Below, one piece after another: positions 52,002 through 63,376 of a stretch of DNA of 64,000 nt. This stretch comes from Amaranthus tricolor. Its lineage: Eukaryota; Streptophyta; Magnoliopsida; Caryophyllales; Amaranthaceae. The notes below the pieces were generated by a model, which did no database searches, had not been told where the DNA came from, and worked only from the letters and a program-made list of their open reading frames with translations. The stretch is from positions 15,002,858 to 15,066,857 of the forward strand of contig NC_080055.1 in assembly GCF_026212465.1 (NCBI RefSeq). The letters run 5' to 3'. The translations under genes were made by a program, and so were the position numbers. Position 1 is the first letter of the stretch. Each line of letters opens with the position of its first letter.

Positions 52002-52962
52002 GATGATGTTTTAACTGTTTTGTAATGTAAATTTGACATTTGTAATTAACTTTTATAACCTTGAATAGAATCAATTTTTGTGCCGAATTATTTGTATAAT
52101 CAATGATTATTCTGGATGCCCATGTATTGTGTTTAAGTATTTTCAATTCTATTTTATTGGCCGCGGCTTCTTATCATCAATAGGCAAGAAATAATTGACG
52201 ATATTTACTTTGACCTTGGAATCGATCTAAGGGTCCGACTTATCGATGTCACGGCCGGGTGACCAAATTTCACTTGGTCTAATTTTGAACTTAGGACCCC
52301 TATCAGAGGGTCCGACTTTTCGATGTCACGGTTAGGGAATATTAAGTGAGATTTTTTCTTGGAAGGGTTTTGAACTTGGGACCCCAATCTGAGGGTCCGA
52401 CTTGTCGATGTCCCGGTTAGGAAACATCTTAACGAATTACTTAGAATAATTTTGGACTTTGGGACCCCAATCTGGGGGTCCGACTTGTCGATGTCCCTGT
52501 AGCGAATTACTTAGAATAATTTTGGACTTTGGGACCCCAATCTGGGGGTCCAACTTGTCGATGTCCCGGTTAGGAAACATCTTAGCGAATTACTTAGAAT
52601 AATTTTGGACTTTGGGACCCCAATCTGGGGGTCCGACTTGTTGATGTCCCAGTTAGGAAACATCTTAGCGACTTACTTAGAATAATTTTGGACTTCGGGA
52701 CCCCAATCTGGGGGTCCGACTTTTGGATGTCACTATCTTAGCTGAATACTTGTGAATGATAGAGCCGGATAATCTTTAAATGAAACTTCTGTTGTATTAA
52801 AAATGAAACACTGAGAATTGTAAGGAATAACGTCACTTAAGGACATACAAATGACAACGCGACTATGCCGCGGAAAAATTGATGATAATGACAACGCGAC
52901 CATGCCGCGGGATGAAGGTGGTGGGAAACTGATGATTCACTGGCTGCTTCTTGCAAATTTCA
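52002..52962. other. Tat spacer with seven further CCGACTT repeats
   Basis: No coding. Cores near 52231, 52308, 52393, 52476, 52546, 52628 and 52711, spaced about 70-85 bp, form a true tandem array. From the third on, each unit also contains the inverted repeat GGACCCCAATCTGGGGGTCC. Beyond 52740 the sequence carries two GACAACGCGAC(T/C)ATGCCGCGG copies. Confidence 0.8.
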
Positions 52963-54150
52963 TTAAATAAAGTATTTCTTCAAGTGGTCTCCATTCCATG
53001 GGCGGGGCAGCTTCTTTGCTTTCATGTCTTCCAGTTCAAATGTTCCAGGTTTGATGACACGGATGATTTTGAACGGACCATCCCAGTTGGCTCCAAGCTT
53101 CCCTTTCTCTACGATTTTCCCTGTGGCTTCGACTTTGCGTAGGACATAGTCCCCCACATGAATATGTTTGGTTTTGACGAGCCGGTTAAGGCTGCGAATC
53201 ATTTTTTGCTTCTGGGCCATGGACCTTAATAATGCGTTCCCCCGTGTTTCTGGAAGCAGATCCAAGTTCTCCCTTTTCCTCTGTTCATTCTCGTCGTGTG
53301 AGTAGTAGGTAACCCTTGTGGAGGGTATGCCTATCTCTACTGGAAGTACTGCTTCGGATCCATATACCAGAGAGAATGGGGTATGCCCCGTTGCTTCTTT
53401 GACGGTCGTTCGGCTTGCCCACAGGATGTCGGGTAGTTCTTCGTCCCAAGTACCTTTAACCCCCTCTATCTTCTTTTTGATACCGTTCAGGATCTCCTTG
53501 TTTGCTAATTCAACTTGCCCATTTGTTTGTGGCCGAGACACGGAGCTGAATCAGATTTGAATGCCAAATCTGTCACAGTATTGTGTTGTGTTCTTGCTGA
53601 TAAATTGTCTCCCATTGTCAGTGATGATCACACGAGGAATACCGTATCGTGTGATGATATTTCGCCATATAAACTGACAGACTTGCTTGTCTGTGATTGA
53701 GCTAAGAGCCTCCGCTTCTACATACTTGGTGAAGTAATCAACAGCCACAATGATGAACTTGCGTTGCCCCTTTGCTGGTGGAAAGGGGCCAAGGAGATCT
53801 ATACCCCACTTGTCGAAAGGCAGAACGGCTTGCATGGCGGTCAAGTAATTTGAGGGCTTCCTTCCTATCTTTGAGTGGTACTGACATTCGGGACACCGTT
53901 TGATCAATTTTTCCGCGTCTTCTCGGAGTGAAGGCCAATAATATCCGCTTCGGAGCACTTTCCCAATGACAGTTCGTACACCCTGATGTACATCGCATCC
54001 GCCTTCGTGTATCTCACGAAGAATGTAATTTCCTTCTTCAGGAGAAACACATTTTAGGAGGGAATGGGTATACGAATTTTTATAGAGTGTTCCCTCGTGG
54101 AGTTCAAACCATCTAGCCTTCTTCTGGAGCAGTTTTGCTTGATTTTCATC
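52963..54150 (-). pseudogene. Tat integrase, interrupted by an in-frame TGA
   Basis: The integrase joins element cDNA to the host genome. On the minus strand, an upstream segment reads ARWFELHEGTLYKN. The HHCC zinc domain follows (HEGGCDVHQG ... CPECQYHSK), then the catalytic D,D,E: GIDLLGPFPPAKGQRKF, ITDNGRQF and, after the stop, GQVELANKEI. An in-frame TGA at 53551-53553 replaces a codon after RFGIQI; reading continues uninterrupted as FSSVSRPQTNGQ. The C-terminal part has HVGDYVLRKV and GPFKIIRVIKPGTFELED and ends at 52963. It follows the RNase H region across a TAG at about 54151. Intact catalytic residues suggest recent loss. Confidence 0.9.
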
Positions 54151-56275
54151 CTAGGGAAGCGTCTGGTTTTGAAAAAATTTGATGTAGGGTTCCATCCACG
54201 TCTCTGATCTGTCAATGGTGTTGCCCATGTGGTTGATACTGGGGTTTGGAAGTACTTCCCAGATGATGTTACGAGCCGCGGATGATTCTGCTGAGGTGGC
54301 GAGTTTCGCCAGAGAATCGGTTTGTGCATTTTGGGATCTCGGGATGTGGATCAACGTGAACTTGTCGAACTTTTGAACAAATCCCTTTACTTGCTGTAAG
54401 TACATTTTCATGCTGTCATCTTTGGCTTCAAATTCTCCATTAACTTGTCCAACTATTAGTTGGGAATCAGAGGATGCGGACAGTACTTTAGCCCCCGCCT
54501 CGTAGCAGATTTTCAACCCCATCAGTAATGCTTCGTATTCGGCCTCATTGTTGGATGTCGCGAACTCGAATCTGACCGCCCTTTCCATACGGACCCCAAC
54601 GGAAGACACTATGAGGAGACCAGCCCCACTTGCTGATTGCGTTGAGGACCCATCTACATACAACTTCCATTCGTGATTGCTTTCAGGATGATGAGGGATA
54701 GTACTTTCAGCAATGAAGTCAGCCAGGGCTTGCGCTTTGATTGCTGTCCGAGGTTCGTATTTAATGCCGAAATCCGCAAGTTGATTAGCCCAATCAGTGA
54801 CGCGACTTGATTTATTCTTCCCTTCTAGAATCTTTTTCAAAGGTTGATCGCTCCGTACGATGATCTGATGGGATTGGAAGTATGGTTTCAATTTCCTACT
54901 TGCCATCACGACTGTGAACAGGACCTTCTCTACTTCACTATAGTTTCCCTCTGAGCCTCGGAAGGCGTGACTTATGTAGTACACAGGGAGTTGCTGCTTC
55001 TCTCTTTTAGCGATTAGCACTCTTGACAGGGAATATTCGGAGACCGAAACATATAAGATGAGCCCTTCCCCGTTGATAGGTGAGACTAATCTTGGCAGTG
55101 ATGATAGGTGGTCCTTCAACTGATTAAATGCTTCTTCCGCTTCCTTAGTCCATTCAAACTTGCTCTGCTTAAGAGTTTTGAAGAAAGGAGAGCATTTATC
55201 CGCGGATTTGGATAGAAATCTCCCCAAGGCAGCTAGGCACCCTGTTAGTTTCTGTACTTCTTTTACGGACCTGGGAGATTTCATATCTTGGATTGCCCGA
55301 ATCTTTTCGGGGTTTGCTTCAATGCCCCTTTCATCCACGAGAAAGCCGAGACACTTCCCTTCAGTGACCCCAAACACGCATTTCTCAGGATTGAGTCGCA
55401 TTTGGTGTTTTCGGAGGGTCAAGAAAGTTTCCCGTAAGTCTGCGGCATGTCCGGACGCCTGTTTTCTTTTTGTGATCATGTCATCCACGTATACCTCCAA
55501 GTTTCGCCCGATCTGGGACTGGAAAACTTTGTTAACCATTCTTTGGTAAGTGGCTCTGACATTTTTCAACCCAAAGGGCATGACTTTATAACAATATACT
55601 CCAGTATTTGTGATGAATGCTGTGTGTGGCTGGTCTTCTGTGGCCAAGGGAATCTGATGGTAACCAGCGTTAGCATCCATGAAGTTCAGTAGAGCGTGGC
55701 CCGCGGTAGAATCTACCAAATGATCTATCTTTGGGAGGGGATAGTCATCTTTGGGGCATGCTTTGTTTAGATCCGTGAAGTCAACGCACATCCTCCACTT
55801 GCCATTGGGTTTTTTTACGAGGACGATGTTGGAAAGCCAATCTGAATATTTGCACTCCCGGATAAACCCAGCTTTCAGCAATTTTTCTACTTCTATCTTG
55901 GCGGCATCTATTCTTTCCTTCCCTTGATGCCGCAGCTTTTGCTTCACGGGCTTGTAACCTGGTTTTATGTCGAGTCTGTGGCACATGACACTTGTTGGTA
56001 TACCAGGCATCTCTTCCGTGGTAAATGCGAAGATATCGTTTTTGATTGCGTCTGGAAGATCTTTTTCGATTTTGATCTGCTTCCCGTCAAATATTTCCGT
56101 CTCCTCATATCGCTCCACTGGGTGAGGCCTTTCGTGGGCGTTGGGACCGTCTGTATACACGCTCATGACGGTTGGAGACTCTTCTTCCCTCTTTCTCTTG
56201 GAGGGAGTGGCGGATGTTTCTCGCTTCAGGGTGTTCACGAGGCATTGACGAGCTGTTACTTGGTCTCCTTTAAGG
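54151..56275 (-). pseudogene. Tat reverse transcriptase with two RNase H domains
   Basis: About 695 residues are open. Reverse transcriptase lies roughly at residues 90-270 (SNIVLVKKPNGKWRMCVDF, HTAFITNTGVYCYKVMPFGL, and the YVDDM active site). A Ty3-type RNase H follows (GNYSEVEKVLFTVVMASRKL). A second RNase H is at about residues 525-650 with the acidic residues in YVDGSST, NNEAEYEALLMGLK, SDSQLIVGQV and NAQTDSLAKLA; this extra domain defines the Tat branch. It is separated from the protease by a one-base frameshift near 56270 and from integrase by an in-frame TAG at 54151-54153. The RT active site itself is preserved. Confidence 0.93.
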
Positions 56276-56972
56276 ATGCCACCTGACCATCATCCTGTTC
56301 GAATTGCAACAGGAGTTGATGAGGAAAGATCGCGGCTTTTATCTTGTTGATGAGCAGGAGCCCCATGATGGCATTATAGGGGAATGTGAGATCCACTATC
56401 GTGAATCGTACGGGCATGGCCCTGCTTTTGTTTCTTTCCCCCACCCTTACGGGTAGAATGATCGTGCCTAGTGGAATGACCTGACTACCTCCAAACCCAA
56501 GCAATGGTTTGTCGAGAGGCTGCAAATGCTTTTCTTCGAACTTCATTTTTCTGAGGCACTCCATGGTTATGAGGTCGGCCGTACTTCTGGTGTCTACCAG
56601 TACTCTCTTCACCTTCATTTGCCCGATTTTGAGGGTGACCACAAGAGGATCGGTGTGTGGTTGTTGCAGCGGTTGAGAGGTAGTGGCGTCGAATCTCATG
56701 ATCGGTCCCTTTGATATGGTTTTTGGTGGTCCTTTCAGCAGAGTATGGACGCTATCCTTGGCGGCTCGAATGGTAGGATATTCTTCAGTGTATCCTCCGA
56801 AAATTACGTTGATAGTTCCTTGTGTGTTGGAACTTTCATGCCTGGCCTCATCCCTTCTGGGGGATCTGCGTCTTTGATTCCATGGCCTCCTGTCTACTTC
56901 TCTTCCCGCATCATAGTCCTTCCTGTTGAGGAACCTGGACAGCTTTCCTTCATTGGCCAGTTGATGCAGGAT
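56256..56972 (-). pseudogene. Tat aspartic protease region
   Basis: It continues in frame from gag after the TGA at 56973. The linker contains HQLANEGKLSRFL and INVIFGGYTEEYPTIR, followed by the protease core VLVDTRSTADLITMECL and a second-half motif FPYNAIMGLLLINKIKA. The catalytic triplet, normally Asp-Thr/Ser-Gly, reads Asp-Thr-Arg here, so the enzyme is probably dead. The frame ends VASLKETK; the true continuation (GDQVTARQCL) is in the next frame. Confidence 0.85.
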
Positions 56973-58472
56973 TCATTTGAGTTCGAGACATTGGGCCAGA
57001 GTATGGCCGTGCTCTTTGTGGTAGTCACACCACAGATTGTAATTGCGTCTATCGGAAGGAGTGGTAGTGGGTGGTGGAGTTGGCAACTTGTCACGAACGG
57101 CGAAGAAAATGTCTTTTCTGTTTCGATTAAACATTGGGTCATTACCCCTATCTAGCAAATTGCGTGTTCTGGATTCTCCTTCCGTGATATATACGTGACG
57201 GGATCGTGGAGGTCCCATGTCTGACGGGGGCGCAGGACGACGCAGCATGTAATTCCTTTCCCTCCTTGACGAAGGCTCTTCTCTGTTCCTTGAGGACTGA
57301 TGGGAGATTGCGGCATCTCTCTTTTTGGACTTTCGCCTTTTCGGGTCGTGTGCCTGGCATATTTCGGAGGCGGTGACATAGCTTTGACATTGCTTCATGG
57401 CTTCTGCATATGTCTTCACCTGACTTTCGACCAACTGGAACTTCAGTCTCTGAGCCTTCATGCCATTGATCAGGGCATTCAAGGCGACTGATTCTTCCAG
57501 ATCCGTCACCTCCTGTACGGCCTCATGGAATTTCTTTAAGTAAGATGATATGGATTCCCCTTCCAGTTGCGTTATGCTAAGCAAATGGAAGTTGGATTTC
57601 TCCTGCCTCCTGGATGCCACAAAATGACCCAAGAATTTGCTTTCTAATTGGGCAAAGTTATGGATACTTCCTCCCGGAAGGGAGGTGTACCATGTCAAGG
57701 CTACTCCAGTAAGAGTAGTTGGGCAGAATTTACACCACAAGGATGGGTTGGTAGTGTGCAGCACCATCAAATTTTTGTAGGCCATCAAGTGTTCTTCGGG
57801 GCATGACGTGCCGTCGAATACTGCCATGTTTGGGATTTTTATTTTCCCCGGGTTGGGGGTACTTAGTACTTCTGGAGCCAACGGGGAGATTATTGGCGTA
57901 GGATCTTCAGGGAGGTTATTTACTTCGACCTCATTTCGTGGCATGGTAACAGAACTCACGGGATGGCTAGATCCTGCGAGCTGCGCCTTCTCCCTCTCTT
58001 GCCTCCTCCTATCCACCAGCGATTGGACGCTTTCGGATGCCTTTTGCTTTTTGCTTTCTAGGTAGGTTCGGGCATCCTGAGAGGCGGTCTTGGACACTCC
58101 ATCTTGTGGATCATTCCTGCTAAGACTCGTGCGGGTTCCCGATCTCTCCCGTCTTTTCTTATTGCGTCTATTGGAGTGGGAAGTCCTCGAGTTCCCATCT
58201 TAAGATTCATGAGACTTTGGTATCTCCTAGTGGGGTTCGATTCGTTCCCGCAAGTTTTTTATTTGATCTGCCATGTCTTCTAATACTCGTTGTTGAGTAG
58301 GAGTATTATTTATGACGGCGCGGAGTTGTTCAGAGAAAGCGGCAGTGAGGTTTCGTGCTAGCATGTCCAGATCACGGCGAGTCACGGCTTGATTATTAGC
58401 GTGACCTGCAAAAGTGTCTGTATCCGTGCTATGCACGGTGGCAGTTTGAGTCGGATTTTTCTTAGGAGCCAT
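56973..58472 (-). pseudogene. Tat gag polyprotein
   Basis: It starts MAPKKNPTQTATVHS at 58472. In-frame stops TAG and TAA fall around 58227 and 58200; the same frame then continues as KTASQDARTYLESKKQK. The Retrotrans_gag core is CPEEHLMAYKNLMVLHT, GVALTWYTSLPGGSIHNFAQ, FLGHFVASRRQEKSNFHLLS and ESISSYLKKFHEAVQEV. An Arg-rich segment follows, then the single zinc knuckle CDYHKEHGHTLAQC. A TGA at 56973-56975 separates it from the protease region. Gag would form the cytoplasmic particle that packages the RNA. Confidence 0.9.
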
Positions 58473-58489
58473 GACTTCTTATTCTTTCC

Positions 58490-58507
58490 CCACAGACGGC
58501 GCCAAAC
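58490..58507 (-). other. Primer binding site of the Tat element
   Basis: Directly inside the 5' LTR, the minus strand reads GTTTGGCGCCGTCTGTG. The first nine bases of TGGCGCCGT match the usual tRNA-Asp-type PBS of many plant gypsy elements; the rest diverges. Confidence 0.7.
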
Positions 58508-59168
58508 TGTTTCGGTGATGAAACGAGGAAGTGGAAAACACTTGAAAGACTGTAAGTGGAAGCGTTATCAGAAGCGGCAATTCGTGGAAGGAAGCGACTT
58601 GAATTCCTGTGAAACAACACGTTAGCCTTATCCGGGGGGTGATCTCCCGGAAAACCCCTCCGACGCTCAAGTTAGAACGTGGATATGAAAATATGTAATA
58701 AGTGATTATAAACTGAATGCAAGATGTTGCGGTTGATGTTACAGAATTTTAGTAGGCTAATGGAATTGAAAAGGAAGCAGAGAACAAGTAAGGCTCTTGT
58801 AATTGATTTTTCAGATGATCCCCTCCTCTCTGATGGTTGTCCCTATTTATAATGTTCAAGGAGGAAGTTACATCAGAGAGGGGAAGATGAAGGTCGTGGG
58901 AGGTATGGGCAGTTGTTTCCCATGAAAGAAGGATGACCATGCATTTAAGGGGAAGTGGGAAGTTACTTTTCTGGAAGGGAGTTAGGGTAATGAGAGGTGA
59001 CTAGCCCATGGGCCATTCAAGGAAGATGGGGAATTCAGAAAAAACGAAAGGCCCGTTTGACTGAAAGTCAAAGTCAACGCAAAAGATCAAAGGGCTATAA
59101 GGTAATATGACGTAAATGATTTTAAACAAATAAATAAATAAATAAATTAGATAAATGATACCATGACA
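58508..59168 (-). repeat. 5' LTR of the Tat element
   Basis: 661 bp, the same length as the 3' LTR. Differences I noticed include positions 58533, 58719, 58802, 58837, 58892, 58908, 59082 and 59087. The TATA box lies at about 58841-58855. Confidence 0.95.
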
Positions 59169-59173
59169 CTCCC

Positions 59174-59990
59174 TCTTTTCTATTCTCTACAAGTCTTATT
59201 TCTCTTGCACAAATATGGCGGAGGTGGATGGGAATATAGTAGATTATGACTCATAGATGAAGGGAGTTAGTTTACTATTTTGAATACAATTTATGGCTTC
59301 ACTCATATATAGTATTAATAATTTATAATTAACAATGGGCATGGAGTTGATCTAAATTTAAGAATTGAATTCAATATTCAAGCGCCCACATATCTTATTC
59401 CTTTATGTTTACTTTTCTTATGTTATCTTTATTGAATAATTTAAATATTTGTGAACTATGCTTTTTATTACTACTATCTCTATATGTTATTTATTTTAAA
59501 TGTACATAAAATTCAACTAATAAATCAATTAATAAGTTTATAAATAATATTTCTAATAAGAACATCAAAATTTCTAATAACATATAATGTACATAAAATT
59601 CAACTAATTCCTATTGCTCATCAACAACAATACTTTAAAAAAAATATAAAGCTATTAAAACAATTAAACATTACCTTGATCACTTGTAGATGACTTAGAA
59701 GAGTGTTGATTTTAGCAATAGTGACCTACATTTGAGTAAATAAACAAACTTCATTAAAACCCTTAAAATCGAAATAAAAACTCAAATAAATACATAAAAG
59801 TTTAACTTTATGCAAGCTAGAGTATCTCAGACTAAATTGAAAGAGCTAAATTGAAATAACAATGTAAGAATTGATGGATTAAAGGTAGTCTAAGAGTGGT
59901 TTTTGAAAGGGGAAAGTCGACTTTTAGGGCTTAGGGTTTTTTAATTTTTGCTGAAATGGGGAAGGAAAAAAGAAGCTGTTGTATTTAAGG
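59174..59990. other. AT-rich noncoding DNA
   Basis: No gene. The stretch 59890-59990 resembles a plant leader (GGGCTTAGGGTTTTTTAATT, AATGGGGAAGGAAAAAAG). It precedes a hairpin cluster in the same way as 45780-45960 does in the third MULE. Confidence 0.4.
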
Positions 59991-59997
59991 ACGTAGT

Positions 59998-60136
59998 TGT
60001 TAGCACTTACTAACTGCGAACATGTGATTTGGTCAAACAAAAGTCAACAGCTCTGTTTGCAGTTAGTAAATGCGAACATCTTATTTGGCTTTTTTTTGAA
60101 TCAAATCATTTATTCGCAGTTAGTAAGTGCGAACAG
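59998..60136. repeat. Three copies of GTTCGCAGTTAGTAAGTGCGAAC-type palindrome
   Basis: Copies at about 59998-60021 (inverted), 60054-60079 and 60112-60136. Each is a ~23-nt imperfect palindrome with GTTCGCA/TGCGAAC-like arms. No coding. It looks like a subterminal region of another transposon whose ends I could not identify. Confidence 0.7.
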
Positions 60137-60684
60137 ACTCATACTTCAGATTTGGGAATTAGGCGCTTATATTTGAAAATAAGTTTATTTTGCTCTAATT
60201 TAATGTTTTTTTTATATAATTAATCTTATCTATTTCAAATTTTCTTAACAAGCTCTATTTGTTATTTTAAGTTTGATCAAGATTTAATGAGTGCAGCTCT
60301 AACTTTGCGCTGTTCAACTGGACAGGCTCATTGAATTTTTATTTATAAAAGTTGAAATCTATAAATGATAAATTTGTTTGAGTAATTCTTCTTCTTTTAT
60401 AATGTTTATGAGAACATCCATATATTTTTTTGTTACGAGTAGATTGGAGCAGATGTTGAATTTGAATCGTTGATCTAAACTAATTTTTACAAATAATAAA
60501 GAATAACCGAAAAGTTTATAAAGAGGCAAAACACTTCTATTACAAAGTTTATTTCATCATCTTACTATTCTTGATAAGCATAACTTACTCTTTCTAAGTT
60601 AAGGTAAATTTAATGTAGTTAAAATAATTTTTATTAATTGTATCTACTTTTACTAAATATTACTATCTATTTCTTTATTTTGGG
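60137..60684. other. AT-rich spacer
   Basis: Nothing recognisable apart from AT-rich single-copy-looking DNA. Confidence 0.35.
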
Positions 60685-60692
60685 AGTCTAGG

Positions 60693-61263
60693 TAGGGGCG
60701 AAGCTAGGATTTCGAGTTAAGGGGGGCCAAATTATCTATAAATTAACAAATTATTTTTATATAAAAACTAGTTAAACTATGAAAATTTTAAAATCATATA
60801 GACTGAAATCAACTTAAATCATAACAAAAATTGCATTTAACAAATACAATTGAAGCTTCCCTATAACTACCCCTTTTTAAAAAAATATTAAGTGTGTTTG
60901 ACTCCATATATTTGCGTTCCAAGTCTAAAACAAAACACTATTAAAATTAAGAGAGCAAAGATATAAACATACATACTAAAAAAAAAATGAATGTGAAATT
61001 ATGAAAGATAAATAGTAATGACACTATAGTATTGATTAAATTTATTAATCTACTAAAAAATATTAATTCAAATTTGGGTTTGATCTATTAACCTTAAGTT
61101 ACAAATATGTTTTCTTAACCATTGATCTATAGTAATTTTTATTATAATTATGCACTCTTTAAATTATATAATATAAAGGGGGCCAACGCCAAAATTACAA
61201 AGGATCGCATTTTCGGCAAGGGGGGCCGGGCCTCCGTCGGCCCCCGGTGTGGCTTCGCCCATG
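60693..61263. mobile_element. Non-autonomous hAT-like element
   Basis: Left end TAGGGGCGAAGCTAGG and complemented right end CATGGGCGAAGCCACA are inverted repeats. Flanks AGTCTAGG (60685-60692) and AGTATAGG (61264-61271) match at 7 of 8 bases, as for a hAT target duplication. GGGGGGCC motifs lie inside both ends. No coding. Confidence 0.7.
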
Positions 61264-61290
61264 AGTATAGGGTATGTTAAGAGGGAGAGG

Positions 61291-62830
61291 TGTAACAACC
61301 CGACTTACCGTTGACTGAGTTAACAGGGTCATCACGGGGTTCATTTCTCAAGAAACTTAAATCACACTTCCAAAACTTGAGCAAAAGGGTCACCAGCTTT
61401 TTAACGTAACTAACTCAGCTAATTCTCATACCAAACATCTAACTACAACACAAGGTAAACATACAAATCACTTTAAGTTCAATATAACCCACACAACAAA
61501 GTCAAATATACTTTTATCCAAAAACCTAATGCAAAACTACAAAATTCCACATGCTCATCTCAATATGACATCCTTGAAACTCTAATCAACACTGCTAACC
61601 TATCATTCCCAACCGGTTCCGATCTGTAATCAAATTAGAAGTTGCAAACAACAGGGGATCAGATTAAACTGAATGAGAAGTAACAATCCAAAACAACAAA
61701 ACACAGTATTTTCCAAACAAAGGTTTAAAAGCAACATCAGTTTCCTAGATCTATGTGCGCACAGGGAGTCTAGTTTGAGAGGTGCCCCATAGCTCTATGG
61801 CTATGTCGCACTCGGGTGAAGCTAGTCAATATCTGAATGACAACTTGCTTCAAAAACAGGGAGCAGGGAACAATGTTCTTCAACTCCGTCAATGACCAGC
61901 ACGCAAGCCTGATGCATTGACCGTATCATAATATCAACATAAGCATTCACAACAACATTTGTCTCAATAATTTTTAATTTCAAAAGAGTTTTAGTAAAAA
62001 CTTTATTTTCAAGAATGTAGTCTGGCCAGACCCTTTTTAAAGGACTGCTACTACTTACCACAGAAGATGCTTCAAGGAGTCGAAACCAGATCACAGCTAT
62101 TAACTAGAAGGGTTCTTCGATAATGTCGCCTCCGGAAGCATAATAAACACAACATCACGAAAGAGCATTCGATACTACAATCTAGGTCTATATAACTTAG
62201 TGCACTTCCTCCTAAGACTATGACTTAATCAAGGATTATATTCTAACATTTCTAAGCATTAAAGTACTATGTACTTCTAATTCAAACACTCCATATCATC
62301 AAAATATTTTAACCGCAATCTAGACATGTTTAACTTCTTTTAAAGATTACCCACTTCTCGAACTCTTTATATTTTCCAAATAAAACTAGATGTACTTCCA
62401 TACCAAAAATCAAGAATACACCTAATTCATACCAAGGACTCCAATTATTCACTACTTTCTCTAATATTAACCCTTTTCCACCACGATTCATACACTCATT
62501 AATATTCATTATTTTGTAATAATGATCAACATCAAACAATTTTAACCCAACATGAAATCTTCAGAATAATATCAACAAAGTCTATAATCTCAATATTTCT
62601 TTAAATCAATGCAAACACTCTAATATTCACTTAATTAACATCAATCAACATCAAGGTTCTCTTGTTACCGTATTTTAAAATGATTCTTTATAATGTATCT
62701 TGAAATCACTAATCTCATAATATACTAGTAACACTCATTTTCATAAATTTCTCAATTATGTGCTCATCTAACTAATACATATAAGTTTCCAAGATTCTTC
62801 AACATTTAGGGTTTAATACATGAATAAAAG
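61291..62830 (+). mobile_element. LTR sequence of the 18.5-21.0 kb solo-LTR family (5' part)
   Basis: It begins TGTAACAACCCGACTTACCG and matches the reverse complement of 21044 downward. Shared blocks include GATCTATGTGCGCACAGGGA (61749) against its complement at 20570-20590 and the GTCTGGCCAGACCC segment (62019). Similarity is clear for about the first 950 bp and then fades. Not coding. Confidence 0.75.

Positions 62831-63376
<546 letters not shown>

Larger units (their letters stand above)
46713..59168 (-). mobile_element. Full-length Ty3/gypsy retrotransposon, Tat lineage, with antisense accessory gene
   Basis: The element is 12,456 bp. Both 661-bp LTRs are present (46713-47373, 58508-59168) with exact TSDs CTCCC at 46708-46712 and 59169-59173. 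Order on the minus strand: LTR, PBS, gag, protease, RT, RNase H, second RNase H, integrase, spacer, antisense gene, spacer, LTR. A dual RNase H and an extra ORF between integrase and 3' LTR are marks of the Tat (Ogre/Retand/Grande) group. I count about eight or nine differences between the LTRs by eye, so the insertion is recent, yet several in-frame stops and a frameshift already block the polyprotein. Confidence 0.95.

Noticed and set aside
55160..57155. Plus-strand open frames of 120-136 residues across the Tat gag-pol
   Set aside because: They are antisense shadows of gag, protease and RT, with no domain of their own and no splice structure.
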